This document shows, in pieces, positions 34,994 through 45,092 of a stretch of DNA of 64,000 nt. The translations under genes and the position numbers were made by a program. The first letter of the stretch is position 1. Each line of letters begins with the position of its first letter. This stretch comes from Adiantum capillus-veneris. Taxonomy: Eukaryota > Streptophyta > Polypodiopsida > Polypodiales > Pteridaceae. Where the stretch lies: NCBI GenBank assembly GCA_014529385.2, contig CM043954.1, positions 5,271,306-5,335,305 of the forward strand, in the 5' to 3' direction. A model generated the notes under the pieces. The model saw only the letters and a program-made list of their open reading frames with translations. It ran no database searches and was not told the origin of the DNA.

Positions 34994-35032
34994 CTCCGAA
35001 ATTGAAAGAGCTTTTCAGTCAAAAAAAAAAAA
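34994..35032 (+). other. Second copy of the 24-bp string with poly-A
   Basis: 34994-35017 is identical to 21756-21779 and is followed by GTC and a run of A at 35021-35032. It looks like the 3' end of a retroposed sequence. The parent element is not identified. Confidence 0.6.
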
Positions 35033-35329
35033 GGGTTGGTGCAAGGCTTTGTCAATATCCATATCTTTGTAGTACGAGTGGAACGACACCCATGAAGCAA
35101 AATTTGACTTCAGAATCAAAATCTACATAGTAAAAAATACACTAAAAATAGCTAAATTTTAAAAAAATTATCCCAAAAATTGTGCGCTATTTTTTTATCC
35201 GATATCAATAAGTGTATTTGAAAACCCATTATGACAAAGTTTGTCGTAGCATTAAAAACAAAATTAATTATTTTTAAATTATTTTTTTAATTTATGCCAC
35301 TTGCGGATATCCCTTGAATGGCCAAAATT
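35033..35329. other. AT-rich non-coding stretch
   Basis: A/T-rich, no recognisable gene or repeat. Confidence 0.4.
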
Positions 35330-37335
35330 ATTATGAAGACACCTCAGCCACCCCTGGGCTCACACCATAGGACGGCAATGTTGGAGGTCAAGCATCAAAG
35401 CGTGCACTCAGTTCCATCTGAAAATCCTATGTCTTAGGGTTTTCTTCTTCTATCTTGTGAGATCCTTGTGGCCCTACTGTGGCAATGTGAAGTTTCCCTA
35501 TATTCCATTTGGAAATCCTATGGCCCTAGGGTTTAGGGGCGACAATAGATAAGCTCCAATACATAGCCCTATGTTTCAGTTGGAGATCCTATGGCCTAGG
35601 TCCACGACAATGTATAAGCTCAAGAGCCATACGTTGCCCTACTTTGTAGTTGGAGATCCTACAGCCCTAGGGTCATGGGGTGGCAATATGTAAGCTCAAG
35701 GGCCATAGGGTGCCACATGTCCCATATGGAGATTCTACGGCCCTAGGGCCATGGGGTGGCAATGTATAAGCTCAATGGCCATACATTGCCTATGTTCCAT
35801 TCGGAAATCCTATGGCCCTAGGGTAATGGGGTGGCAATGTATAAGCTCAAGGGCCATACATTGCCTATGTTCCATTTGGAAATCCTATGGCCCTAGGGTC
35901 ATGGGGTAACAGATGTCCCATATAGAGATCCTATGGCCCTAGGGCCATGGGGCTGCATTGATATCTTGGCCACCCTTGAACCCGCACCCTTGAGCTTAGG
36001 GGCCTTAAGTTCTCTTATTGTATGTTGTGAGATCTTGTGGCCCTAGGGCCATAGGGTGGCAATGTATAAGCTCAAGGGACATACATTGCCTATGTTCCAT
36101 TCAGAAATAATATGGCCCTAGGGTAATGGGGTGGCAATGTATAAGCTCAAGGGCCATACATTGCCTACGTTCCATTTGGAAATCCTATGGCCCTAGGGTC
36201 ATGGGGTGCCACATGTCCCATATAGAGATCCTATGGCCCTAGGGCCAATAGGGCTGCATTGATATCTTGGCCACCCTTGAACCCGCACCCTTGAGCTTAG
36301 GGGCCTTAGGTTCTCTTATTGTATGTTGTGAGATCTTGTGGCCCTAGGGCCATAGGGTGGCAATGTATAAGCTCAAGGGCCATACATTGCCTATGTTCCA
36401 TTTGGAAATCCTATGTCCCTAGGGTCATGGGGTGGCAATGTATAAGCTCAAGGGCCATAGGGTGCCACATGTTCCATAGAGAGATCCTATGGCCCTAGGG
36501 CCATGGGGCTGCATTGATATCTTGGCCACCTTTGACATCGTGGCCATAGGTTGTCTTTTTGTATGTTTTGAAGTCTTGTGGCCCTAGGGCCATAGGGTGT
36601 CAATGCTCACACCCTTGGGCTTAGGGCCATAGGTTGTCTTTTTGTATGTTTTGAAGTCTTGTGGCCCTAGAGCCATAGGGTGTCAATGCTCACACCCTTG
36701 GTCTTAGGGCCATAGGTTGTCTTTTTGTATGTTTTTAAGTCTTGTGGCCCTAGGGCCATAGGGTGTCAATGTATAAGCTCAAGGGCCATACGTTGCCCTA
36801 TGTTCCATTTGGAAATCCTATAGCCCTAGGGTCATGGGGTTGCAATGTATAAGCTCAAGGGCCATACATTGTTGTATGTTTCATATCCCGATCCTATGGC
36901 CCTAGGTTCATGGGGTTGCAATGTATAAGCTCAAGGGCATACATTGCCGTATGTTTCATTTGGAGATCTTATGGCCCTAGGGTCATGGGGTGCCATAAGA
37001 TGTATATATACTTGACATGAAACTCCCTATGGCCTTAGGGCCATAGGATGTATATATACTTGATATGAAACTCCGTGAGGTGATCTTGAGGACAACCCTA
37101 TGGCCTTCAGGTCTTAGGGAGATAATATAGAGCAAATATGTTTTATACCGTCATAGAGAGCTATGGCCCTGGGGCCATAGCAAAATAATGAGGGTTTTTT
37201 GGAAACAATGATGGCCCCTTGTGGTCTAGGGGCCATAGTAAGTCAATATAGATCATAGAGCATAGACGATAGAGCATAGAGCACAAAGAGATTCTTAGTA
37301 TCATAGAGGGAACCCTATGACCTTCACGCCACAGG
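35330..37335. repeat. Inverted-box repeat block 6 with 300-bp higher-order units
   Basis: Subfamily with GGCAATGTATAAGCTCAAGG, GGCCATACATTGCCTATG and CATTTGGAAATCCTATGG. A longer unit carrying GATATCTTGGCCACCCTTGA repeats at about 35957 and 36257, with a partial one near 36515 (about 300-bp period). A unit with GGTTGTCTTTTTGTATG repeats three times at 36550-36735. Degenerate boxes continue to about 37335, immediately upstream of the transposase-like relic. Confidence 0.9.
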
Positions 37336-37444
37336 GTGCTTCTCATGAAACACCCACATACATACTTGTTATGCTTTATGCTACCTAAATCAATATACTC
37401 TGCAAGCGGTCTGTTTAACAATTATTCTTGCAATCTTCTTGCAG

Positions 37445-39675
37445 GTATGGCTAATTTCAATCATGGTGATAGAGTGTGCATGTTTGTAGCGACACAAAAG
37501 GTTGACATTGGGACTGTATTTGAAATAAATCCAAGTGCATATTGTTCTAGCATGCTTATTGGGGAAGGCAATGTGTCGGTGTCAATTGATTTGTGTTTTG
37601 AAAATAAAGCACTCATCCCTTTTCCAACAATGGATGCATTGACAGTGGGAGATGCTTTTCATAGTATTGTGAAATGGAGTAGTGGGTTGTTGCAACATAT
37701 AAATGAGATGCAGTACAAAGGGGCTTCTATGCATGAGGCTGACAAAGCAGAAGGAGCATTGGATGCACAATGTAATGGAATGAGATACAGAGAGGTTTGG
37801 AAGGATAAGAGGGTTAAACTTTGGGATGAAATCAAAACACATGTAGTAGCCGAAGGGGTTGTCATGTACGTGTGTCCGTTTGACTCTGTAAACTTTGGTG
37901 ACCTAGGTGAAGATAACATTGGTATTGGTATCGAAACATCCTATGCAGATGAGGCTACTATTTCTGCAGAGGCTAGTGTATGCAGCATTAATCTAGTTTG
38001 TTGGCCTATCAAGAGAGTGACAACTATGGATGGAAAATAATTGTTATGCTATGAGGATCTACATGCTATGCATGCGTTACAAGACACATGCATTGAATCA
38101 TCTTATTTGGTAGAGCCTATTTCAAAAAAGAATAAATATTTCTTTGTAAATAGGAAGCCAAAAATGTCAGTGAAAGCTTCTAAGAGATCCAATCAAGAAT
38201 CTCTAGCATCTGTCTAGCTTGTTTCAACCATAGATTGTTGTTCCAAAAGGTGTTGTCAATATGCCAATTGAGATAAGGTCATGGCTATGCGCAATGAATT
38301 TTGGGGACAGAGTTTGCAAAATAGAACAAACTATGTGTATGATACAATGTTGACTGCATGGCGTGAGAACAAAACAACTACAAAGACATGCTATGTGTTT
38401 TCTTTTAATGGTAGTGAGGTTTGCAGTTGAGCTTGGTACAAAATTCATGGCATTCCAAAAACTTCATTTTATCGTTACCGTTAACATTTTGAGAATGGGG
38501 TTATACGCTCAGTGCATGGTAATGATGGTGTCATGAGAAAAGGAAGAGACCATACAGAAATGGTAAGGGGATTGATGCACTCTTTTGTTGATGAAAACTT
38601 GGAGAGAATGCCACATAAGAGTAGAACCATGGAAGATGGTACTAGGGAAACTTTGCTTGCAATACCAAACACGTACAAGCAAGTAGACATTTTATATGAT
38701 GTCAATAAAACACTTGACACTATGAGTCTCAAGCCAATGTCTAGCACGACATTCAATAGGATTTGGAATACAGAGTTTGCTAATGTGACATTGTCAAAAA
38801 CAAGTGAGTTCTCCAAATGTGTTGTGTGTAGTCGGATAAAGTCTCAATTGGAGTCAACAAAGGATGATGAGATGATTGCACGTTTGAAGGATGAACGTCA
38901 AATTCACATGTTGCAACAACAAAGTTGTAGGAATGTGTACTACACTTGGCGTAAGTTCTCCCAATTGCAAAAGGATAAGTATTTATGCATTATACATGAT
39001 AAAATGGATCAAAAAAAGACAGCAATACCTAGGTTGCGTGTGAACTAAAAAGATTATGCGAATGCATATCAATTGCAAGTATCATTAATAGGTATGATAA
39101 CACATGGACATGGTCATGGAATGTTTGGTCACTTATCACTTAATGGTCTATCCTTCATATCACAATGCTACAATTGGTTCCCTTGCATTATGCTTACAGA
39201 ATCTGGAATGCAAGAGATAGAGGAAGACAGAGATGAGTTTCAAGGATATGAAGAATTGAATGATCACTATGTTGGTCCTCAAAGTGCAAGTCCACAAGAG
39301 GCCTTTAGGCCTCAAATTGATGTAAGAAAAGGGGATCTTGTTCTTGTGAGACCCGCAGATCCTGAATATCCGATATGGCTAGGAGTGGCAGAGTCAAACC
39401 TTGATGTAGACAAATCATCTCCTAACTACAAGAAAGTTTTGATTCAGTATTGGGCACCAAAACATCAAAAACGAAATCCCACAATACAAGAACAGTATGA
39501 GGATTGTTGGAAAAAGAGTTGGTGCTGCAATCTTGCCGACCCAAAGCGCTGGGAGTGTGTTGATACAATTGTATAGTCATGGACTCCATGGGGTGGAAGA
39601 ATTGCGGAAACAATCAAGATCCCATCAAATGTCATGGAGAAGGCACAGGCTAGCTTAAGAGGAGAAATTGAATAG
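37445..39675 (+). pseudogene. Transposon-associated protein relic (DUF8039-like and DUF7869-like)
   Basis: Starts after a strong acceptor (CAATCTTCTTGCAG at 37444) with ATG at 37447 (MANFNHGDRVC). One frame then runs 2.2 kb with no frameshift but with premature stops: TAA 38038, TAG 38215, TGA 38269, TGA 38428, TAA 38482, TAA 39046 and TAG 39574, before a final TAG at 39673. The N-terminal part (VATQKVDIGTVFEINPSAY to DALTVGDAFHSIVKWSSGLL) resembles the DUF8039 domain of plant CACTA-type ORFs. The middle has a Cys-rich start (CCSKRCCQ), EVC-AWYKIHGIPKTSFYRY, FSKCVVCSRIKSQLE, IIHDKMDQKKTAIPRLRV and LIGMITHGHG, resembling the DUF7869 group of transposon proteins. The C-terminus has GDLVLVRPADPEYPIWLGVAES. 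About 100 codons or more appear to be missing near 39150-39210. The family assignment is from memory of motif style, not a search. Confidence 0.65.
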
Positions 39676-39722
39676 CATTTTATATCTTGCTCATTGTTTT
39701 ATTTCCCCAGCTTATGTATGAT

Positions 39723-39986
39723 TTTATGAAGTATTTTTAAACACCCACATAAAAATAAAAATTCTAAAAGGTGTTTCTCAACACCACCATTTTCTTGGGA
39801 ATCTATCTCTTTTATGAAGTGTTTTGAAACACCCACATAAAAATAAAAATTTTAAAAGGTGTTTCTGAACACCACCATTTTCTTGAGAATCTATCTCTTT
39901 TATGAAGTGTTTTGAAACACCCACATTAAAAAAAAATATTTAAAAGGTGTTTCTCAACACCACCATTTTCTTGAGAATCTATCTCT
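39723..39986. repeat. 3x88-bp tandem repeat with internal hairpins
   Basis: Units start at 39723, 39811 and 39899 (TTTATGAAGT), an exact 88-bp period. Each unit holds GTGTTTTGAAACAC (perfect stem in units 2 and 3) and GGTGTTTCTCAACACC (6-bp stem, TCTC loop). It begins 47 bp after the end of the transposase-like relic. Confidence 0.92.
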
Positions 39987-42003
39987 TTGTCACATTCCAA
40001 AATTAAATGAAATTTTTCCAAATTTAATGGGAAATAGGAATCCATAGGCGTTGAAATTAGTCCCAAAGTTGTGGGATTTTTCCATTTCATCTAAAATGGT
40101 GTTAACTACGGTTATATCAACAGTGTCGGCAAAGCAATTGCCTTTTGAAAAAAAGACAATTAAACAGAGAGCATTAGAGTTACAGTTGTTACTTGCAAAG
40201 AAAACAGGAAACCTCGACGGCGAATGCCAATAAGCATCTTGCTTATTCCCTTCTCTTGCACAACAATTAATTTTTCCATGCATTGACCGAGTATGCATAA
40301 AATAGGGCCACATTACTCGGCCAAGCATTAGCACAAATTTTTCAACCTATGCATGGTACATACTCCGAGGCGATACCTTGTCATCCTGAAGGACTCCGGC
40401 TAGGAGGGGGGAGGCATTCTCAAATGCGGGACCAATAATAGAAAGAGCAAAAAAGGGCATGATTTTCGACTATTTTAAAGGTTGTTGTTTGATTGCAAAA
40501 TTTTCTAGAGTAACCCAAGTACATATGCCCTTATACAGCATGTATCTATAGGTATATGGGGCCAAATGTCAAATCAAGCCCCTAGGTGTGTGTATATAAG
40601 CAGAAATAGTCATTTTTCGGGCAAAATAGTGGTAAAACGGAGAAATCCGACCATAAAAATTGCATGTGAGTGTACATAATGTTTTGCGGTGATGTTTGTG
40701 ATTTATTATGATTTTTGGGGATTTTTTGGGTTTGATTTGCTATTTTCCTTTTAATTTTGCTAATTTTCGGCAGAAAAACAAAAAGCAGGTGAAAAACGGT
40801 CGTAATGAAAAACAAAAAATATGGGGATAATCAGTGACTATAGGACAACCTATGGTACAGTGGGGGTGCAATTATGAGACTGGAGTGGAAAGCGTGTTTT
40901 GGCTAGGTTTTGACCGAAATGCCAAATTTCTGGTAAACAGAGCAAATGGAGTCCAAATCAAGAAATTTATGAGCTTAAACCGCATCTCGCAAGAAGATAG
41001 GTGCACATGTCAAATTTCATAAAAAGTGGTTCGAGGACCTTTATTATAAGAAATTTTCACCTCATTTTTAGCTCATTCTCACTATTGACTTTGTGGAGAG
41101 AGCTTCTGCCACCTAGAGCGGACTGACCTTTTAGCAGCTTCTACGACGCGCACGACTACCCGACGAGCTCCAGACATGAGAGGTAGGCTCACCACCTTGA
41201 TCTTTTCGCGCATGTTTGTCGCTTTGTGGTGAAAACTAGCGTAGGGGTCACACACAAAGCGGGCGGTAGAGACCTACAAGTAGAGACGGCAGCCTAACGG
41301 CTAACCCAAAAGCAACAAGACTTCATCGGCAGCTTACCCTAGCCTAGGAGACCAGTCCTCGATGTCCAAAGGCAGTAGGAATCCATCGGGAAAAACCCTA
41401 AGTCCTAGAAACCCGCAAGAGGCCACCAAATGGGAAATCGGCGAAACGACGACCAAATGCTACCAAAATTCATTGGTAGGAGCATCTCGACATGCTCGAC
41501 AAGTCTATGTGACCCGCATGACCAAAAAGTGACCCGAAGCGGCACTAAACTTCAGAAACGGCATCAGACACACAAAGCGTCAAATTTCTCTTGCGACCAA
41601 ACCACAAGCCCGTTTGCCACCAAACTTCACGAGTGACTTTCCTAGACCATCAACAACCAAGTCCTATGGTGGTAGACTACCACAAATCATCGAAGGTATG
41701 TAAACGAAACCACGGGTGCTTCTAGAGCAGCAAATTGCTAAATGAAGCTCCGGTGAAGCCAAAGTGGACAAAAACCATACGGCAAGGATCCCCAAGGGAT
41801 CGCGAAGCTATGGAGACCAACATCAAGAAATTTCATCGCCAAAAAGCACTCCAAAAGTCAGAAAACGGCTCGGAGGCTCTGAAGTCCACACAGGGAGTTA
41901 TTCTCTATCCATTTGACTTTTTTGTTGAAACTAGGCTCAAAAGGGACTCAGGGGGACCAAGGGCAGGCACTAGGAGCACCACCCATGAAAAAATCATGAG
42001 GAG
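39987..42003. other. Non-coding region
   Basis: No supported gene across 2 kb. A TATA-like GTATATAAGCAG at about 40591 and a more G+C-rich tract from 41090 to 41700 could be promoter and leader of an LTR element whose body is the gag-like sequence at 42772. I could not find LTR ends. Confidence 0.35.
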
Positions 42004-42592
42004 ACATCCTACGCATAGGATGTATCAAGGGCACTTTTGGGCACAGACTCCAACATTTTTCATCATACACATTTTCTGAATGACATTTACAAGCTATCCA
42101 CCAAGTCTCATCACATTTGGACCAAAATTGACCTCATATGCATGAAAAAACGCAAAGTTAGGGCATAGAGGCAATAATGGGCCATAGACCTACCAAATCT
42201 TGTCCAAATCACATGAAAAATGCACAACACACTCACCAACACATTACCAACCCATCTGTGTGGTCAGAAGCAAAAAATGGTGAAGTAGACATCCTACGCG
42301 TAGGATGTCTATTTGACTTTTTTGGCCAGCACAGGATGTGTGTTCATACTAGATCCAATCACCTCATCATCAAGAGCTCATATATCAATTTTGAAGCCAT
42401 TCTAATCATTTTTGACCCCCCAACACCTTCAAGATACACTTTTGAAGCCCAAAAACACCCCACAGGCCCTTACAAGCATCCTTGTCCAAATCCAAATCCA
42501 AGAGCATGGCCATGTTCCATAGGCCAAGGACTACCCACAAAACAAATTTCATGTCATTTTGATGATAAAGACATCCTACGCGTAGGATGTCT
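42004..42592. repeat. Three evenly spaced palindromes
   Basis: The core ACATCCTACGCGTAGGATGT occurs as a perfect 24-bp palindrome at 42287-42310 and 42569-42592 (with flanking AG and CT). A one-mismatch version lies at 42004-42023 (ACGCAT centre). Their centres are 285 and 282 bp apart. The flanking sequence is not obviously repeated. Confidence 0.93.
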
Positions 42593-42771
42593 CCAGCATA
42601 AATTAAGCCTTCTGTGCAAAGAGTGACATCATGGGAGCCAATACCATGGTGTAATGATCCCATATACCAATTTTCAACCCATTTGGACATCAGAGGCTGA
42701 TGGAGATCTTCTGAGCAGAGAGAGACCTCAAAGGTGATTTAAGTGAACTCTAGAAGCCATCTCTAGAAGCT

Positions 42772-42903
42772 ATGTCGGGATCATCCCGAAGAGTGCAAAG
42801 GGACAGATTCGAGGACTATATCAAGAACTTTGAGATTCTTGATGCCGCATCAGAGAATATACCTATCATGGAGATGAAGATAAGTGAATGGGCTGAAAAG
42901 AAT
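42772..42903 (+). pseudogene. Short N-terminal fragment of a gag-like ORF
   Basis: ATG at 42772 opens MSGSSRRVQRDRFEDYIKN, and the frame continues as an acidic helical-looking sequence to EWAEKNGK. It then runs, without interruption of the frame, into LINE sequence at about 42904. It looks like the start of a retroelement gag into which, or onto which, a LINE fragment was joined. Confidence 0.45.
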
Positions 42904-43971
42904 GGCAAACGTGCGCTTGGCCAAGCAGGTTTTTGAAAGCATCATAGCACTATTGATCACCTTGTCACTCTTCGAGTTCTTCTAGAAGCGTCTCGATTGA
43001 AAGGAAAAAAGTTGTATTGTTGCTTTGTGGATTTCAAGAAAGCTTTTGACATGGTACCGCGAGGAAAACTTTGGAGACATATGCAAAGCCTTCAAGTTCC
43101 GAGAGAATTTACGCATGCAATCTTTCGCATCTACCAAAAAGTGATATGTCGATTACGTATGGGAGATGGAATTTCAGAATTTTTTGCAAGCACCATTGGT
43201 GTCAAACAAGGATGCCCACTTTCCCCAACCCTCTTTGGGCTACTCATTGATGAATTGGAATGCATGGTTCTTGATTTTATGCAGCAAGAAGGCATAGAAG
43301 AGGTTAAGATCGGAAATGCGGTGATCATGCTTTTGCTTTATGCCGATGATGTAGTGCTCTTGGCACATACCTTAGAAGATGCACAAAAGCTGAGTGTCTT
43401 GGAACGCTTTTGCCTACATAGCGGGCTGATCGTGAATGGATCCAAAACCAAGGTTATGCTTGTAAAGACACTCAATGTATACAACAATGAGCAACTTGAA
43501 GTGGTAGATCACTTCAAGTACCTTGGCCTTGAGGTTCCATCCAATCATAAATGGAAGGATTGTGCAATGCGTCGCTTGGAAGCCGGAAAGAGGGCTTATT
43601 ATGCATTTGAGAACATGTGCAATGCTGGAGAGATCAAGTGTTGGGCTCTCAAAAAGTACCTCTTTGACACATTGGTGACACCGGTGCTTCTTTATGGAGT
43701 GGAGGTGTGGGGTGGAAGAATTGGGAAGTCTACTTGGAAAGAGTTTGAGAATGTCCAAAAGTGTTTTCTCACCAACTTTCTCTAAGTCAAGACACAAACA
43801 CCCTACATACTCTTACTTCTTGAGTCCGGATTGCTTCCCATTGAGGTCTTGGGCATGCAAAGGGTTGTGGAGTACATGCGTAAGACACAACGTAGCCCTT
43901 TGCATCGATTTCCTAGAATCGCATATGAAGCAATTCAAAGGTTCAAAAGACATGCAAGAGCAAAATACTAA
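42904..43971 (+). pseudogene. LINE reverse transcriptase fragment (LINE-1)
   Basis: Non-LTR RT from palm to C-terminal domain. It shows RALGQAGF, TGA at 42934 (Arg expected in this box), KHHSTIDHLVTLRVLLEA, LYCCFVDFKKAFDMVPR (first catalytic Asp), GVKQGCPLSP and LLYADDVVLLA (YADD at 43339-43350). VNGSKTKVML, FKYLGLEVPS and a LLYGVEVWGG region follow. TAA at 43783 interrupts the frame, which continues to TAA at about 43969. The endonuclease and all N-terminal sequence are missing, so it is a 5'-truncated, inactive copy. Confidence 0.88.
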
Positions 43972-43982
43972 GTTCGGGGTGG

Positions 43983-44612
43983 ATGCTTGACATCAAGAAA
44001 TGGTTTGGAAGATGGGATGCATGTCACTTGGTCAAGGATGCGTCGATCGACTCCCAAGTTAATGAGGCTAATGAGGGAATTGACTTAGAAAATGTGGCAG
44101 ATCCGATGGACACGCCTATGCAAGAGGAAATCCTAGAAAGATACTCTCAAGAGCCAGAGGATCTAACACAGAAAGAGGAAGAAAAGTTGCATAAAGCAAT
44201 AAAGGTGGAGCTCAGAGAGACAACAAAGGAAGCCTTGGAGTGGGAGCAGAGGGTTTTCAAGTCTATGACCATTCAGAAGATCGACGCCAGCAACCTCAGG
44301 CGCGAGTGGCTTCAACCCTCTCTCCCATATCCATTGCTGAAATATGAGGCAGCCACCATCAGCAAGTGGATAAGAGAAGAGCCGACCGTACCACTTTACA
44401 ATGCAGATACCTCACAACCAGAAGGGGTCAGGCTAATTGTTGATTCTCAGCCAAAGTGGAGGAAGGCCTGGCTCACAAAGTACCCACAATACCTAATCCA
44501 CTTGGTAGAGGCACCGAAAATATCAAAGACAACCTCAGCTTTTGTCCTCTACCAAGGATCAGGATGTGGAAAGCGCAGGAAATCTTGCAAAGGAGACAAC
44601 CGACTTAGCTGA
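43983..44612 (+). pseudogene. Unassigned retroelement ORF
   Basis: An open frame of about 209 residues, reliable from about 44045. It is acidic and helical (EEILERYSQEPEDLTQKEEEKLHKAIKVEL shortened here to its flavour), then has WLQPSLPYPLLKYEAATISKW and a basic end. It lies between the LINE and an LTR on the same strand and is probably the gag-like product of that LTR element. I recognise no family. Confidence 0.4.
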
Positions 44613-44619
44613 ACTACCC

Positions 44620-45040
44620 TAAGCTGTCGGGCTTGAAGGCAGGTGAGAGAATAAGTGTCCAATACATGGTGCAAACCCTAACGGGCACCATCAAGTTGTT
44701 CACTGTCTCACCTGACCTTACATGAATTATGATGAAGAAAATCTGCAAAACCCTCTTAGCAGTGTTTGAGACTTTCAAGCCAGGCCAGGTGACCGACAAC
44801 ATCTTTTTCGTCCAGGATACTTACAGATGCGCTTATGATGTTTCTAGTCAGCCTTCCAAGGAGGTGATACATGCGCTGTATCAAAGGATAATGTTTCTAC
44901 CATCCTATCACCTCCAGGCCTTTGAAGAAGCATTCTACACAGGCTTCTTCACAATAAACACAGATATTTTCAGCCCGACAATGACGAACCTGCATGCAAG
45001 ATACGAATCACTGCTAAAGATACAAGAAACAATACGATGA
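44620..45040 (+). pseudogene. Unassigned retroelement ORF, 3' part
   Basis: Frame: LSGLKAGERISVQYMVQTL, a stop at about 44723, then MMKKICKTLLAVFETFKPGQ to TGFFTINTDIFSP, ending at TGA 45040. It ends 52 bp before the LTR at 45093, as expected for the last ORF of an LTR element. Function unknown. Confidence 0.4.
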
Positions 45041-45092
45041 AGAAGCAGATCAGCGGCCATGTCGGGGACGATATGAGCAAGGAGGGGGGGAG

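Noticed and set aside
15961-37335. CRISPR-like array (repeats separated by spacers)
   Set aside because: Units are imperfect, linkers are themselves repeated and the context is a plant nuclear genome.
37445-39675. Reading the transposase-like relic as a functional gene with introns removing the stops
   Set aside because: The frame is continuous and similar to coding sequence on both sides of each stop, with no splice sites bracketing them.
40051-40233. 60-codon ORF downstream of the 88-bp repeats
   Set aside because: Short, with no motif or coding context; treated as chance.
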